A stretch of 64,000 nt of DNA, taken from the NCBI GenBank assembly GCA_033182465.1, contig CP137329.1:62001-126000 (forward strand). The letters run 5' to 3'. A model generated the notes under the pieces. The model saw only the letters and a list, made by a program, of their open reading frames with translations. It ran no database searches and was not told where the DNA came from. Both the position numbers and the translations under genes were made by a program. Below are positions 47,273-57,875 of this stretch, in pieces. The DNA comes from Sanghuangporus weigelae (Eukaryota > Basidiomycota > Agaricomycetes > Hymenochaetales > Hymenochaetaceae). Numbering within the stretch: the first letter of the stretch is position 1; every line of letters starts with the position of its first letter.

Positions 47273-48054
47273 CAGTCTTGGACCGGTCCTTGCACCAGTA
47301 CATTTTAAATTGCCTTTTACATCTTCTTTACAAAACTTTTCTTCAAACAAAAAGAATACACAAACATATAATTCACTTTTGCACCTGCATACGAATTTTC
47401 GAGGCGATTGGTTGTGTGAAAGAATTGTTATGAAGAGATCATTGCCAGAGCCCAAAATTGATCTCTACCATTCCTTGCATCAGTATATTCCCACGATGCA
47501 GACAAATGCATTCCACCTGCAATGCGGCACAGATATTTGTATCTTCTCTTAAAATGAGTGTGAATATTTAAGACCAATGTATATCTTGTCATTCATTTGG
47601 AGTTTCATAGTTCATATAGTCAGGATACCAAAGTTGAGTCAACTGGATGTCGACTGAATAAATCACGTGATGTCTCAACTCGGCTCTCTGGAGGATAAGA
47701 TGAGTTTTTGAATTTTTATGCATCCAGAACTCAACAGAACCACACGGAATTTTACATGAAGAATAAATTAGTAGTTATGAGTGCATTCCATATTTTATTT
47801 TGTGAATGTGGCTGGTGAAAACATTTGTATCTGTGTAGCAAAATTCTGATAAGGACTGAAAAGTGCACATTTTGGACAATTTACACTATAACTCAATGAA
47901 TACTTCATCAATTCATTTGATTTTTTTTCTGCGGCAACAACATGATGATGGGTACATGTCTGATGTGTTTTGGGAACTGAAAAGATAAAATGTGCTATGC
48001 ATTTGGCGGGGTGGTGCAAGGACTGGTGGTGGTGCAAGGACCGGTCCATGACTG
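47273..48054. mobile_element. Second MITE-like element, 25-bp terminal inverted repeats
   Basis: Left end CAGTCTTGGACCGGTCCTTG.. (47273-47297) and right end (48030-48054) are inverted copies with one mismatch in 25. The right end inverted reads CAGTCATGGACCGG.., so both elements share the pattern CAGTCATNNACCGGTCCTT. TA precedes the left end; the right flank is CA, probably a mutated TA. As in the first element, a second similar unit (GGTGCAAGGACTGG at 48014-48027) sits just inside the right end. The 782-bp AT-rich interior has no transposase. Confidence 0.75.
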
Positions 48055-49706
48055 CAACAGCAACATGTGCCGCCAAGGACCGATATGCACGAGACTTTGC
48101 TTTTGCTTGAGTTCCATGCTGTCGTCACTAAAACTATTTCCTCCGTTGACAGCATTATTGTTCGGCGAGAATCGCTCTATGCCGTTATACCGCAAGAGGC
48201 AGCACGTAATTGAATAACATAACACATTACGGCACCCATATATCAGATGGCATTGCCCCAGTGATTTGAGAACAGCCAAACTTACAGTAAGGGTTCAAAC
48301 GCCGATCTCAATTGAAACGGAATGGGAATCTGCGCAGCACCTCGAGGCGCCACCAGTCGGAAGGCACGATTCACATACGTTGAGGGACCAAGGATTAGAT
48401 TTGTAAATGTATGAGGGTGGCAACAACGGACGTCTGTCTAATACTAATACGTTGAGGGGTAGGAACAATGAACGGAAGCAAAACTCATGGCCGTCATGAG
48501 ACGTGTTACGTAATTAGAGTTACCTAATTTGACCGAATTCCCGGTTCTTGTTGCGCTCGTTGGTATCCTCCTCCTTGTCGCTGACCAGTGACCATCGATC
48601 CGAGTAGAGTAAGTGAGAGTAGACATTCCTCCCCGAATTTCCTCTCTGTTCCCGTCATTGCTCCGTCTTCTCTTCACGGCAATTCCATAGCAACGCCTGT
48701 TTCTCGTGAGTTATCCTCAGAATGTTTTGCATCATTTGATGTCGTTTCCCCGTCTCTGTATCTCCATTTCTATCTGCTACCCTATCAGTCCCATCTCCAT
48801 CCGCGGGGTCTCCTCCGTGTTTGTGACTGTGCCACATGAAATCGCCGACATCGACATCACCGTGATTGGGCCATTTGCCAGGGCCATGCTCTTGGGGCCG
48901 GCGACGCACCTATCACCGTTGCTGGTGGATCCCGCCGGCTTAAAATCTCTCAAAGTTGCGATCGTCGCCGAAGCACCCGACGACGCAGCAACTCGCATTT
49001 ATGCCCGCCTTCCCGCGCGCCTTTCTGCTTCTTCGCTCTTTGTGACGCGTAGCCGGACATTTTAAATCTTAATATAATGTAATTTCGTCGATTTATGAGC
49101 TAATTCTATTTTATCTTTCATCAGCGTGTCTGTTCAGATTGATATCGGATATACAGGTCGTGGGATTCTGGGTGCGCCGGGCCTTCAGTTCAAACTTGTG
49201 TAGCGAGGCAACGCGTACTTGTCCTGTGTACTGCGGTTCCTGCCTTCTTTGCTGTTGTTGTCGGTTGTCTGGCCGGTGATCGAACGGATCTCAACACGAA
49301 GATTGAGCTTTGTGAGCGTGTTTCTGCTGCATCTCGGTGTACCAAACGGAGCGTATCTGCTGCTGACTTCTGTGCACTTTTTTAACCTGTTTCAAATTCT
49401 GGCTCTCTAGAGTGCCTAAGCAGATTAGCTTTACGGAAGCAAATAATTTACCGCTGTTTGTTGACCAGGGACTCGTATGTTTTAATCTATCTGTCTACCT
49501 TCTTATTCATTGTCATTGGCGTGCACTGATTTATGCTGCCAGCCGACCCGATCCGACCGCCTGACCTTCACTCCACGTTTCTATCAACCCCATTTCTACA
49601 CCTTCAGAAAAGACAGATAAGAGAGACGAGGTGATCAACAATCCCCGCGGCAAGAGTCTGAATCTCAAGTTGAACTCGAGTCTTAGTGGACCTATCTAGT
49701 TGCGCG
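48055..49706. other. Upstream region of the velvet gene, no clear gene
   Basis: Short frames on both strands between 48440 and 49070 have no family resemblance. The last several hundred bases are likely promoter and long 5' leader of the velvet gene, as is common for developmental regulators. Confidence 0.35.
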
Positions 49707-51893
49707 ATGACTCCCAACGCATCTACCGGTACTCATTCGCACTCGGCCTACTATGACGAAAACGAGATTGCTTCTGCTTCTCGACACGTTTCTCATTCGC
49801 GAACCTACGATCAAGTGCACAACCAGCACGAATTTCAGAGCCGTCTAACGCAGACGACGGAACCTGCGGGTTCGGCCGGAGCTGCGGCTGCGGGAGAAGG
49901 AGCAATGTTCTATGCTCCTTCTAACTTTGCTCCGACTCGTATGTCTGCTCATCAATACAGCGCAGCTTCTACGTCGACAGGAACTGCATATCAGCCTCAG
50001 GCAAGCTATCTAGGTACAGATCTATCTCCTCCTTCGGCCACAAGCACTACAAACACGTACTATACTGGAGCACAGATCCAGAATCACTCACAGACACAAT
50101 ATACTGTTACGCCAGTGTCCCCTCTCCATTCCGACTTGAACTCAATCACCCATGCACAAGACCTTTCGCCGGTTTTACTGTCCGCTGAGCACCCGAGTCA
50201 CGTATCTTCAGGTCCAATATCCAACTCATCAGTGCCGAGCGCGACAGCGACCAGAAGTGCTCGTCCGACAGATCCTCCCTCACAGACGAATATCAATGCG
50301 AGACGGCATACTACAGCAGACATCGGGAAGTGGAAAATGTTTGCATCGGGTCCGTTTATGGGCCGGGCGGTCCGCGCGGAGATTAAGGAAGTGCAGAAGG
50401 CGGATTTAGGTAGAAAGTGTGCAGATCCGCCGACGGGTTCCTCGGCTCATAGCTCGCATCACGGAGGAAATGGGACTGGTAGCGGGACTGGAGTGGGACA
50501 AGAAGGTGAAACGACTGATGCTACAGGCTCCCGCATAGGAAAAGAGAAAGAGCACCAGGGTAGTAGGGACGGGAATGTGAAAGAAAATCACGGCGAAACA
50601 AAGGCGGTTCGCAAGGACCGACGACCCCTGGACCCTCCTCCGGTCGTGGAGCTCAAGTTTTTCGAGAGTATACATCGCGGTACGCCTCATGAGTATGAGC
50701 GGCCCATACCTGCAGAAGAGGTGGAAATTGGTGGGCTGATCTGCCAAGTGGATTTATTCAGAGTTACAATCCCGCCGAGTCCGACTGAGGTCGCTAGTTT
50801 GACGCTGCAGGCACATGCAGGCGGTATTGGTCCTGTGCATAGTGGCCAGGCATTTGGGTATGGAACGGGAGCGACGAGTTTGGGGTTGCAATCTCACGCG
50901 CATGGACTTCCAGGCCAGTCCCCTTACGAGCAGCACGGGTTCGCATATCCTCCAAATCCGTCAGTACGACGCCAGAGCTTGCTGGGCACAGAGGAGCATG
51001 CCAGTGTCGCGTCACCTTTAGATGCTGGTTGGGAATCTGCATCTCCCGTTTCACCTGTATCACCGTATATGTATCATCGTCACCCTCCGCCCCATCATGC
51101 ACCTGTCCATCCACAGCAGCTCCCAACGCTCAATACCCACGTCCCAACTCTTCAGAACATCAATTCTCCTTCGCTTGATGCGCCTATTGATCCAGACGCT
51201 CTTCCTCTGCCGTCTGAGTCGGATAAACTTTCGCGTGTCCTGTTTGGCGAGTCGTATTCGCACGCGTGTTCAATTCTCGACCTGCATGGGCGCCCAGTCC
51301 TCTATTTTGTCTTTTCTGACCTGTCCGTCAAGCTCGAAGGTCTCTTTCGGCCCAGATACAGATTCTTTGATCTGTTCAGCCGGACGTCTGACGGCCCAGA
51401 CGTACCGATTTTGGCCCAATGCTTCGGAGGCGCATTTGCAGTGTATAGTACGAAGGAGTTCCCTGGACTGAAGGCTAGCACTCCCTTGACCAAACACCTT
51501 AGCCGTTGGGGAATTCGCGTGAACATACGTGAGACCGAAAGGAAGAGAAGGGCGCCTGACGGTAACGGCGGCAACGGCAGCTCAAATGCAGGGTCATCAA
51601 CCGGTAAGGAAAAGAAGAGAGGTGGTAATGGAGGCGGTGGAAGGAAAGCGAGAGGAGGAAGCGTAGCTGGCAGCGTCGGAGCAGGTGGCGCGTCAAGCAG
51701 TGCTTCGGTGCGCGAAGATGAAGATGCGGACGAAAGGGGAGGGAGCACGAGCAGCCCGGTGACGACGTCGCGTGTCATTGACGCTCCGAAACGATATTTA
51801 GAAGGTGCGGCTAGAGGTCGAGGCCGGGCGAGAAGCACTGCTGCCGGCGGAGGTGGAGAGGCCAGAGGCCGTGGCAAGAGTCGCGGAGACTAG
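49707..51893 (+). CDS. Velvet-domain regulatory protein
   Basis: One uninterrupted frame of 728 residues from ATG 49707; the frame's earlier GTG at 49686 is not used. The velvet domain is present in pieces: IKEVQKADLGRKCAD (about 230), RRPLDPPPVVELKFFES (about 306), IGGLICQVDLFRV (about 345), then GESYSHACSILDLHGRPVLYFVFSDLSVKLEGLFRPRYRFFDL (about 515-555), PVLAQCF-like PILAQCFGGAFAVYSTKEFPGLKASTPLTKHLSRWGIRVNIRE. Between them are low-complexity inserts of about 65 and 160 residues. The C-terminus is basic with RGR/GRG repeats and may bind nucleic acid and carry nuclear signals. Velvet proteins (VosA, VelB, VelC, VeA) are NF-kB-like DNA-binding regulators of development and secondary metabolism. 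Which subtype this is cannot be told by eye; VosA/VelC-like is my guess. Confidence 0.88.
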   Translation: MTPNASTGTHSHSAYYDENEIASASRHVSHSRTYDQVHNQHEFQSRLTQTTEPAGSAGAAAAGEGAMFYAPSNFAPTRMSAHQYSAASTSTGTAYQPQASYLGTDLSPPSATSTTNTYYTGAQIQNHSQTQYTVTPVSPLHSDLNSITHAQDLSPVLLSAEHPSHVSSGPISNSSVPSATATRSARPTDPPSQTNINARRHTTADIGKWKMFASGPFMGRAVRAEIKEVQKADLGRKCADPPTGSSAHSSHHGGNGTGSGTGVGQEGETTDATGSRIGKEKEHQGSRDGNVKENHGETKAVRKDRRPLDPPPVVELKFFESIHRGTPHEYERPIPAEEVEIGGLICQVDLFRVTIPPSPTEVASLTLQAHAGGIGPVHSGQAFGYGTGATSLGLQSHAHGLPGQSPYEQHGFAYPPNPSVRRQSLLGTEEHASVASPLDAGWESASPVSPVSPYMYHRHPPPHHAPVHPQQLPTLNTHVPTLQNINSPSLDAPIDPDALPLPSESDKLSRVLFGESYSHACSILDLHGRPVLYFVFSDLSVKLEGLFRPRYRFFDLFSRTSDGPDVPILAQCFGGAFAVYSTKEFPGLKASTPLTKHLSRWGIRVNIRETERKRRAPDGNGGNGSSNAGSSTGKEKKRGGNGGGGRKARGGSVAGSVGAGGASSSASVREDEDADERGGSTSSPVTTSRVIDAPKRYLEGAARGRGRARSTAAGGGGEARGRGKSRGD

Positions 51894-53097
51894 CTTATGC
51901 ACGATTCGGTAAGGTCGGTAGTCTCATTATGCGGTCTTTACTTTACTTACTGTCCCGCTCTGGGCTCAGCCTCCAGGGTCTCCACAGACCACCTGTTCAA
52001 CTCGCGCGTTCAATGCTTGCTTCGGGCACGCCGTTACGGATTGATATGATATGCATAGCTATTCTTGCCTCTTGCGTTTTGTCCCTTGTTTTCCCGGTAT
52101 TTCTTTGTGTTTTGTGTCGTTTCTTGTAAAGTCTGTCCGGATTTCATTTCTTGTGCATTCCAACTTTTGTTCGACGGTTCGTTCTTGCTACTGCTGTCGG
52201 TGTGCCTGTCCATACATTCGTGATGATGTTTTCTTGTGCTGTGTGGCCCTGCTATCTCGTGTTCTGGATTTCTTCCTGTCTCTCTCAGTCATGTTCGCTG
52301 TCTATACCGACCTTGCATATGATGACCCGTATTTCTTGACCATTCGTTCCTGTTGCCTGTGCTGATCCTAGGCATACGAGCAATACGACAACGCGGCGCA
52401 GAACTACTCAATTGAGATGTAACCGAGCTCCTCTCGTCCCAGTCATGCATTCTCTTTTCAGTAATTCATGTGCTTTCACCTCACGCATTACTCTCCATCG
52501 CTTTATCTCATGTCCCGCCCCGACCTACTCTCACACAGTGTAAATATCATTTTGGTATGTTTGTCGCTTTCTTGTCCTTATGTCGTTCTTTGTCGTTTAT
52601 ACATGTACGTTCTTAACGCATCTTCACAACGTAACCCATCCGGAGGTGATCTTGTGTCGCCGAATCGGAGAGCGTACTATTATTACTTATACAATAGACA
52701 TACTTGCCTGGTATCTGGCTCGTAAAATAACTCGATCGACAAATAAATCTACAGTATTTGTCCTTGTTTGCTCCCTGTGAGTTTAATTGTGGTGCAATTA
52801 GTAGTACGTAAGCACACATGCTGCTCATTCCTCTATGTCTATCATTCCGCAATTTTCTTGTTGACTCTTGCTTCGCACCGATGGAGTTCAACTGCAGAGT
52901 GAAAGATGCATACCACAAAGAATAAACGGTTTTGCCTATCGCACGCAAACCAGTTACGAAGCAATCGTGCGCAATGTCTTTGTGCCAACCAATGGAATCG
53001 AATCACCAGTGCAATATTGCATCGTCATGGACTAGCGATACTGCTTGCAGTATAAAGTGGTCCTCCTCGCCACTTTAAGAGTAAGAACAGCGAGACG
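51894..53097. other. Intergenic, 3' region of the velvet gene
   Basis: T-rich sequence with several spurious hydrophobic frames, and AATAAA-like signals near 52743 and 52920. No gene recognised. Confidence 0.35.
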
Positions 53098-53910
53098 ATG
53101 TCCGGAGCTGGTTCTGTAAAGAAGCCGTCTGTCGGCAACCCACCCAAGAAGGCCACCGCATCCAGAAACTCTGAGCGGTCAAACATTCACTCTGGCCACA
53201 AATCACCTGCTCGCAGCCCGAAGACCTCAGACACAGACGCACTTCATGAGGACCCAAGAACGCGCTTGACAGAGTTCCCGAGCATCGCAGAGGAGCCCAC
53301 TTCCTCGAACTCTCCATCAATGTTTTTCAAGTTGTTTGGCTCCGGTGTGGACGAAGTGAAGCGCGATGATATGAAGCCACAAGTTGAACCAGCTAGAACG
53401 AATAGTATTGACTCAGTTTCAAGGAATGCATCGAGGACCCTAGATGCCAAAGCGAAGAGGGCAGTCACTAATGAATCCAGGAGGTCGTCCGCGTCATCCT
53501 CCTCACAACGAAATACTCCAGTTCGTAGACGTAGCGATGCGGAAGAAAGTCTGAGGTCCATTAAAGACAGGAATGATCGTGCTATCGACGCAGTACTTGC
53601 CGAAGCTTTCGAGGCTAACAAAGAAATAATGTCCGGAGGGCCATCTAGACCACCTTCGTCTCATCGAATGCATACGCCTAAGCGTATGTACAGCTCTGAC
53701 TGGACTGAAGTCACCGAGAGTACTGTCGAAGATTACAGAGTCCGCCGGCTTTTGGAGCGTGAGCACCTTTCATCTCTAACAATCAACGATTTGCACGCTG
53801 ACCTCTGTCTGCTATTCTCGCACGAAATCAACAGGCGTGAACAGGTACTCTTGTCTTCAGGGGTGCAAAATCCTCTTTGGATCAAGCACTTATGGATACA
53901 ACTCCTTTGA
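53098..53910 (+). CDS. Ser/Arg-rich orphan protein
   Basis: ATG 53098 opens a 270-codon frame: MSGAGSVKKPSVGNPPKKATASRN, many Ser/Thr-Pro and Arg-Ser motifs, FFKLFGSGVDEVKRD near residue 76, and a helical C-terminal part RSIKDRNDRAIDAVLAEAFEANKEIM and DYRVRRLLEREHLSSLTINDLHADLCLLFSHEINRREQ. Right after EQ a donor-like GTACTC occurs, so a further exon (possibly within 53957-54172, ..GGIEYYVSQHKGTWERIQDLLYLKQ) may replace the last 20 codons. Mostly disordered; family unknown. Confidence 0.6.
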   Translation: MSGAGSVKKPSVGNPPKKATASRNSERSNIHSGHKSPARSPKTSDTDALHEDPRTRLTEFPSIAEEPTSSNSPSMFFKLFGSGVDEVKRDDMKPQVEPARTNSIDSVSRNASRTLDAKAKRAVTNESRRSSASSSSQRNTPVRRRSDAEESLRSIKDRNDRAIDAVLAEAFEANKEIMSGGPSRPPSSHRMHTPKRMYSSDWTEVTESTVEDYRVRRLLEREHLSSLTINDLHADLCLLFSHEINRREQVLLSSGVQNPLWIKHLWIQLL

Positions 53911-54822
53911 AGCTATAGGTACGTAATTATACGTCAATTCTAAGCACCTTTCCGTTATGCTAAATCATCTACTCGCTATGCGTTCTACACGTTATGTAGT
54001 CAGTAAACCAACCGGACACAGAATTCACTCAGGCAGGACTACTATTGCAACTGGACTTGGTTCAAGTTCTTTAGAAGCGATTCTTGACTGCGAAGGTGGC
54101 ATTGAATACTATGTTTCTCAGCATAAGGGCACTTGGGAAAGAATCCAGGACTTGTTGTATTTGAAGCAGTAGCGCTGGTTATCTGCGCAAAGCGCGATGC
54201 AAACTCTGTATGAAGCTGACTTGAGCATAGTGGGTAACCGCTAACATTTCAGACCGAACTTGACTCGAAACACTCAATAGACGAAGATGCTCAAATTTAT
54301 AATTCCATACCTTTACCACCAGATATCGTTTGCTCACTCAAACTGTCTTTGTGTGCCTTTGACCTCGTTTGTGATTCTCATGCTATGGGTACTTATAAAA
54401 CAATTTTTGATGAGAGACGTTGGCTAACGGAGAGAAAAACTTTTTATGAACTATTTTATTACAGAAACACAGCTCTATATATTAGGGCGTGTACATAATT
54501 CATTATGACCATTGTACAGAATATACAACGGATGATTGCGACTTAAAGACATGCGGCGTGTCCGAAAATAAAATATAAACGTAAATGCAAGAGTCATCCG
54601 GAGAAAGTCGAATATGTGGATGGCTCGAAATAATTTTGCGGCGTTAAAAAGTCCGATAGACACAACGACTGCCGTCGGTGCCCAATACAAAACTGTGTAA
54701 CAGATACTCATCGGTATTGGAATATACAAAGAAATTATTTTGTTGACCTCGAACTCGATAGGACCTGGTCTACGACTGATGCTACACTTGCAATGTCGGA
54801 AGCAAGGCACTGGAAATCTCTT

Positions 54823-57182
54823 TTAACCATCCTCCCTGACGTCCCATCCGCGTCCACGGCTAATCGAACTGTTCACACCCGTGCTATTGCCAGTCGCTTT
54901 CGGTGTGCTGGAAGTACGAGTGTCGGACACAGCCGTGGTTGGGACAGCAGTCGCAGTGTTTGCTGCTAATGTGTTCGAAACGCTCTGCGCTTCGTTTGCT
55001 ACAGAAGTTGCGACCAGCGACGAAGACCTAAACGGTGCGATAGATCCCGACGAGGCAAGCGACGTAGAAACCAGAACGGAATCGGACTACACAACAGGGC
55101 CTGTTGGCGCGGCGGAACGGACAGCAATACAGAATCAGACAGTATTGCGGGACTTGAAGCTTCCGAATCAGCGATCCTTACCGCTGCATCATTCGATTCA
55201 AGTACTAGCGCTAGCACCTCCGTGTTTTCAACGCTCGTTGATTCGGAGATACCCTGTCCTCCATGAGAAACTGTAGCATTTACCGATGCAGAGGAAGTCA
55301 ACGAAGCCACAGTAGATGTTACTAGGGTGGTCACTGAAGATGGATTGGAAGTGGACTTCTCGAAGCATTTCTACGAAAGCGTATTAATACGGTCCCAGAC
55401 ACTCGCGATAGGTTGGAAGGTCCTTACCATGAATAAGTCAAAGTCTTTTGAGAAGAGAGCAATTCCAGTGTTCGTATTGAAGAGACCGAAGAACGACGCG
55501 TCGGCGCACGCATTGACTGAACTCCTCCATTTACATCAACACAACCTCCCACTTGGGCAGAGGCATTAGTTGCCCCAGTTGAATCGACGCTTGCAGCTGC
55601 GCCGGTGACCAAACCTAGATCGAGCGCCGCGAAAGCGTCAAGGTCCAAGAAGATGCTTGCATTTGTGCCTAAGACTTCCAAGCCAAATTTCAGCTGGAAG
55701 TTTAAACGTCTATTAGAAGTGACAACTCTCAATATGGGAAATGAAAACTGACAGTGGGGATGAGTTGCGCCTCGAGAGTAGCATTTGATTCTACATTCGG
55801 ACTCGCAGATAGTTTCAGGGCTTTTTGAAACGGGGGACTAAATTATTGCTTGTAAAGAATAAAGATAAGAACTAACGTGCATCCTGTGAGACCACTACTG
55901 CGCTGAATGGATGATTGTCAGATGGCGAGAAAAATAGCTGTAAGTCGGAGAAGCTGTATGCCAGGTCGACGTCCATAGTGACGTCAAGATCGATCGTAGC
56001 TAACGCTTGAGAGTCAATCTCGAAACTTGGGCCAAGAGAAAGGATTCTTTGGATATATATTCAATAAAGTCACCATTCAAGAAAAACAGAAGCTTACCCA
56101 GGAATACTGAGTCCGGGAAGTCCCACAGTGAAAAGCGGAATCTTTCCTGTATCGATTTGTCCCGCGATGTTCGCGTCAATACTGAGTCCTCCTTCGAGAT
56201 CCGCGGATACATCTGATAAAGTGCATGATAATTAGCATGTTTTTTCTCGTGGACATTTCACGAGATTCACCAGAGAAGAGAACAAATTCCTTGATTTTTG
56301 GCGGGATGAGAGAACCGGCAAGTACAGTTCCAATAGTCACCTCCGCATTCAGTTTCGCATTTACATCAACACTCAATTTGGCCTCCTCATTTACAGAGCA
56401 TGATAGAGTTGTGTTGAAAATATTGAAGGACTGGTCAATGTTGAGAGACGGCAGGTCAGTGGACTTCGTCTTATTGAAATCTACATACACGAGTCCCGGT
56501 CATACTTACCGCGCAAGCCATAGACAAAGTCACCACTTAATCCCTAACAAGAAGTCCAAAAGTCACCGTTTTTCTACCACGCGAGACCGACGTCTGGATC
56601 CCGCCGGAGTCGTCGTAGCATTGCCGTTAAACCCGGAAATCGCTGATCCAAAACACGTTTCCGTGCCTGTATCACGCATAGTCGATTAGAATTTTCACGT
56701 GTTCATGAAAAGCATTTTGAAGGAACACCCACTGGGATGGGGGAATTTCGTCGAAGTTGACATTGAAAGAGAGAGCGTGAACTGGTGGTATTGCCCCGTC
56801 ACAGCGCATGATGCGTGACTTGACATGGTCTGGCATGGATTGATCATCGGACTCTCTGCAGGAAGCAACATGAGCAAAAGGCACTGAGGCACACTGGAAA
56901 ATACAGAGACGTGAGTGAATGAATCACAGCAACTTACCTCAGACGACTGTATGTTCTGCACCGTTGTCGAACAGGTGCGAGCAGGATATTTCATCTCCGG
57001 AACAGACAAGACGGATATCCTGAGCGTCGGAATCCGATCTACAGTTGAGAATCTCTCATCCAGCGGCCGATGTTATGTCTGAAATAGCGGATGTAGATCC
57101 AGTTTACACACGATCAATTATGAAGGATTCATAATTGCTTCACGAGAATCGGTGGTACTTACAATCTGATTGTGGCGGCCAT
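54823..57182 (-). CDS. Extracellular-type paralogue B (DUF7223-like), 5' end unresolved
   Basis: Minus-strand exons match the gene at 57876-60122: AGWEILNCRSDSDAQDIRLVCSGDEISCSHLF (about 57000), FAHVASCRESDDQSMPDHVKSRIMR (about 56830), LPSLNIDQSFNIFNTTLSC..LSVDVNAKLNAEVTIGTVLAGSLIPPKIKEFVLF (about 56300-56460), PLFTVGLPGLSIPGLSFSPSFEIDSQA (about 56050-56130), LEVLGTNASIFLDLDAFAALDLGLV (about 55650) and GGCVDVNGGV. The C-terminus is Ser/Thr-rich. I recall this layout (Cys-poor repeats of beta structure, IPPKL/F motif) as a fungal extracellular domain family. The ATG at 57182 (MAATIRL) aligns with an internal Met of the paralogue, and no signal peptide exon was found upstream, so the start is missing or the gene is 5'-truncated. 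Confidence 0.6.
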
Positions 57183-57875
57183 CGAGTTTTTGCTTGCAGG
57201 CACACTGTTTGTTAACGTTTGAGATCCATATAAATTGTCAAGAGCAACAGATGTATATCTGTATCTTTCGCAATGCATCATCCCAAGATCGCGGTCCAGA
57301 ACTGTTTGATGCAGGATGGACGGGCTTTCCCAAGTATCCTTTCAGAAGGCTTGATCGTTAGTCATGAAGCTCGCTTCATTTCAACTGGGGTTACTGGGCT
57401 GACGGTAATTAGAGGAAATAGAGAAAACTCATACCTAAGTGAAAATGGTTGCTCGACTTCGAAGAAGATCCCCAAGAGTTGAAAAAATGTGTCCGCGTGC
57501 CAAGGAGAACGAATCAACCATCTGAGAGGAGCTTCCCTAATCTCTTTTTCTCCGGAATGGTTTTGACTAATTTCTTGGAGATAACTTCCAAGATGGCTAT
57601 TTTGACCTCTATGTCTCTATGATTTGCGAACCTGTCTTCGACTACTAGTTTTTTTTTTCTAGGCTTACGTCACTCGGCATGTGTGTAGTTGGATTACATA
57701 ATTTACTGGCTCGAATCCGATCATATCCCTACTAGAGACAAAGAAAAAAAAATCAGGAGCAATAAATGAGATACAATACTACAGTAATGACCGGATTTCG
57801 CGGATTATTTCTGCTTGAAGCTGTCATGACAAAGTAAATCCTCGAATTCTCAATGCTACTATAATTTTCAATAAC

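Noticed and set aside
48655-49065. Overlapping frames on both strands upstream of the velvet gene
   Set aside because: They start without supporting splice sites or a recognisable protein, and both strands are open because the region lacks stops by chance.
53244-53621. 125-codon minus-strand frame
   Set aside because: Antisense shadow of the Ser-rich plus-strand gene at 53098-53910.
54475-54810. Membrane-protein-like minus-strand frame
   Set aside because: It overlaps the 3' part of paralogue B in a different frame, lacks an ATG-supported start of its own and shows no splice partners.
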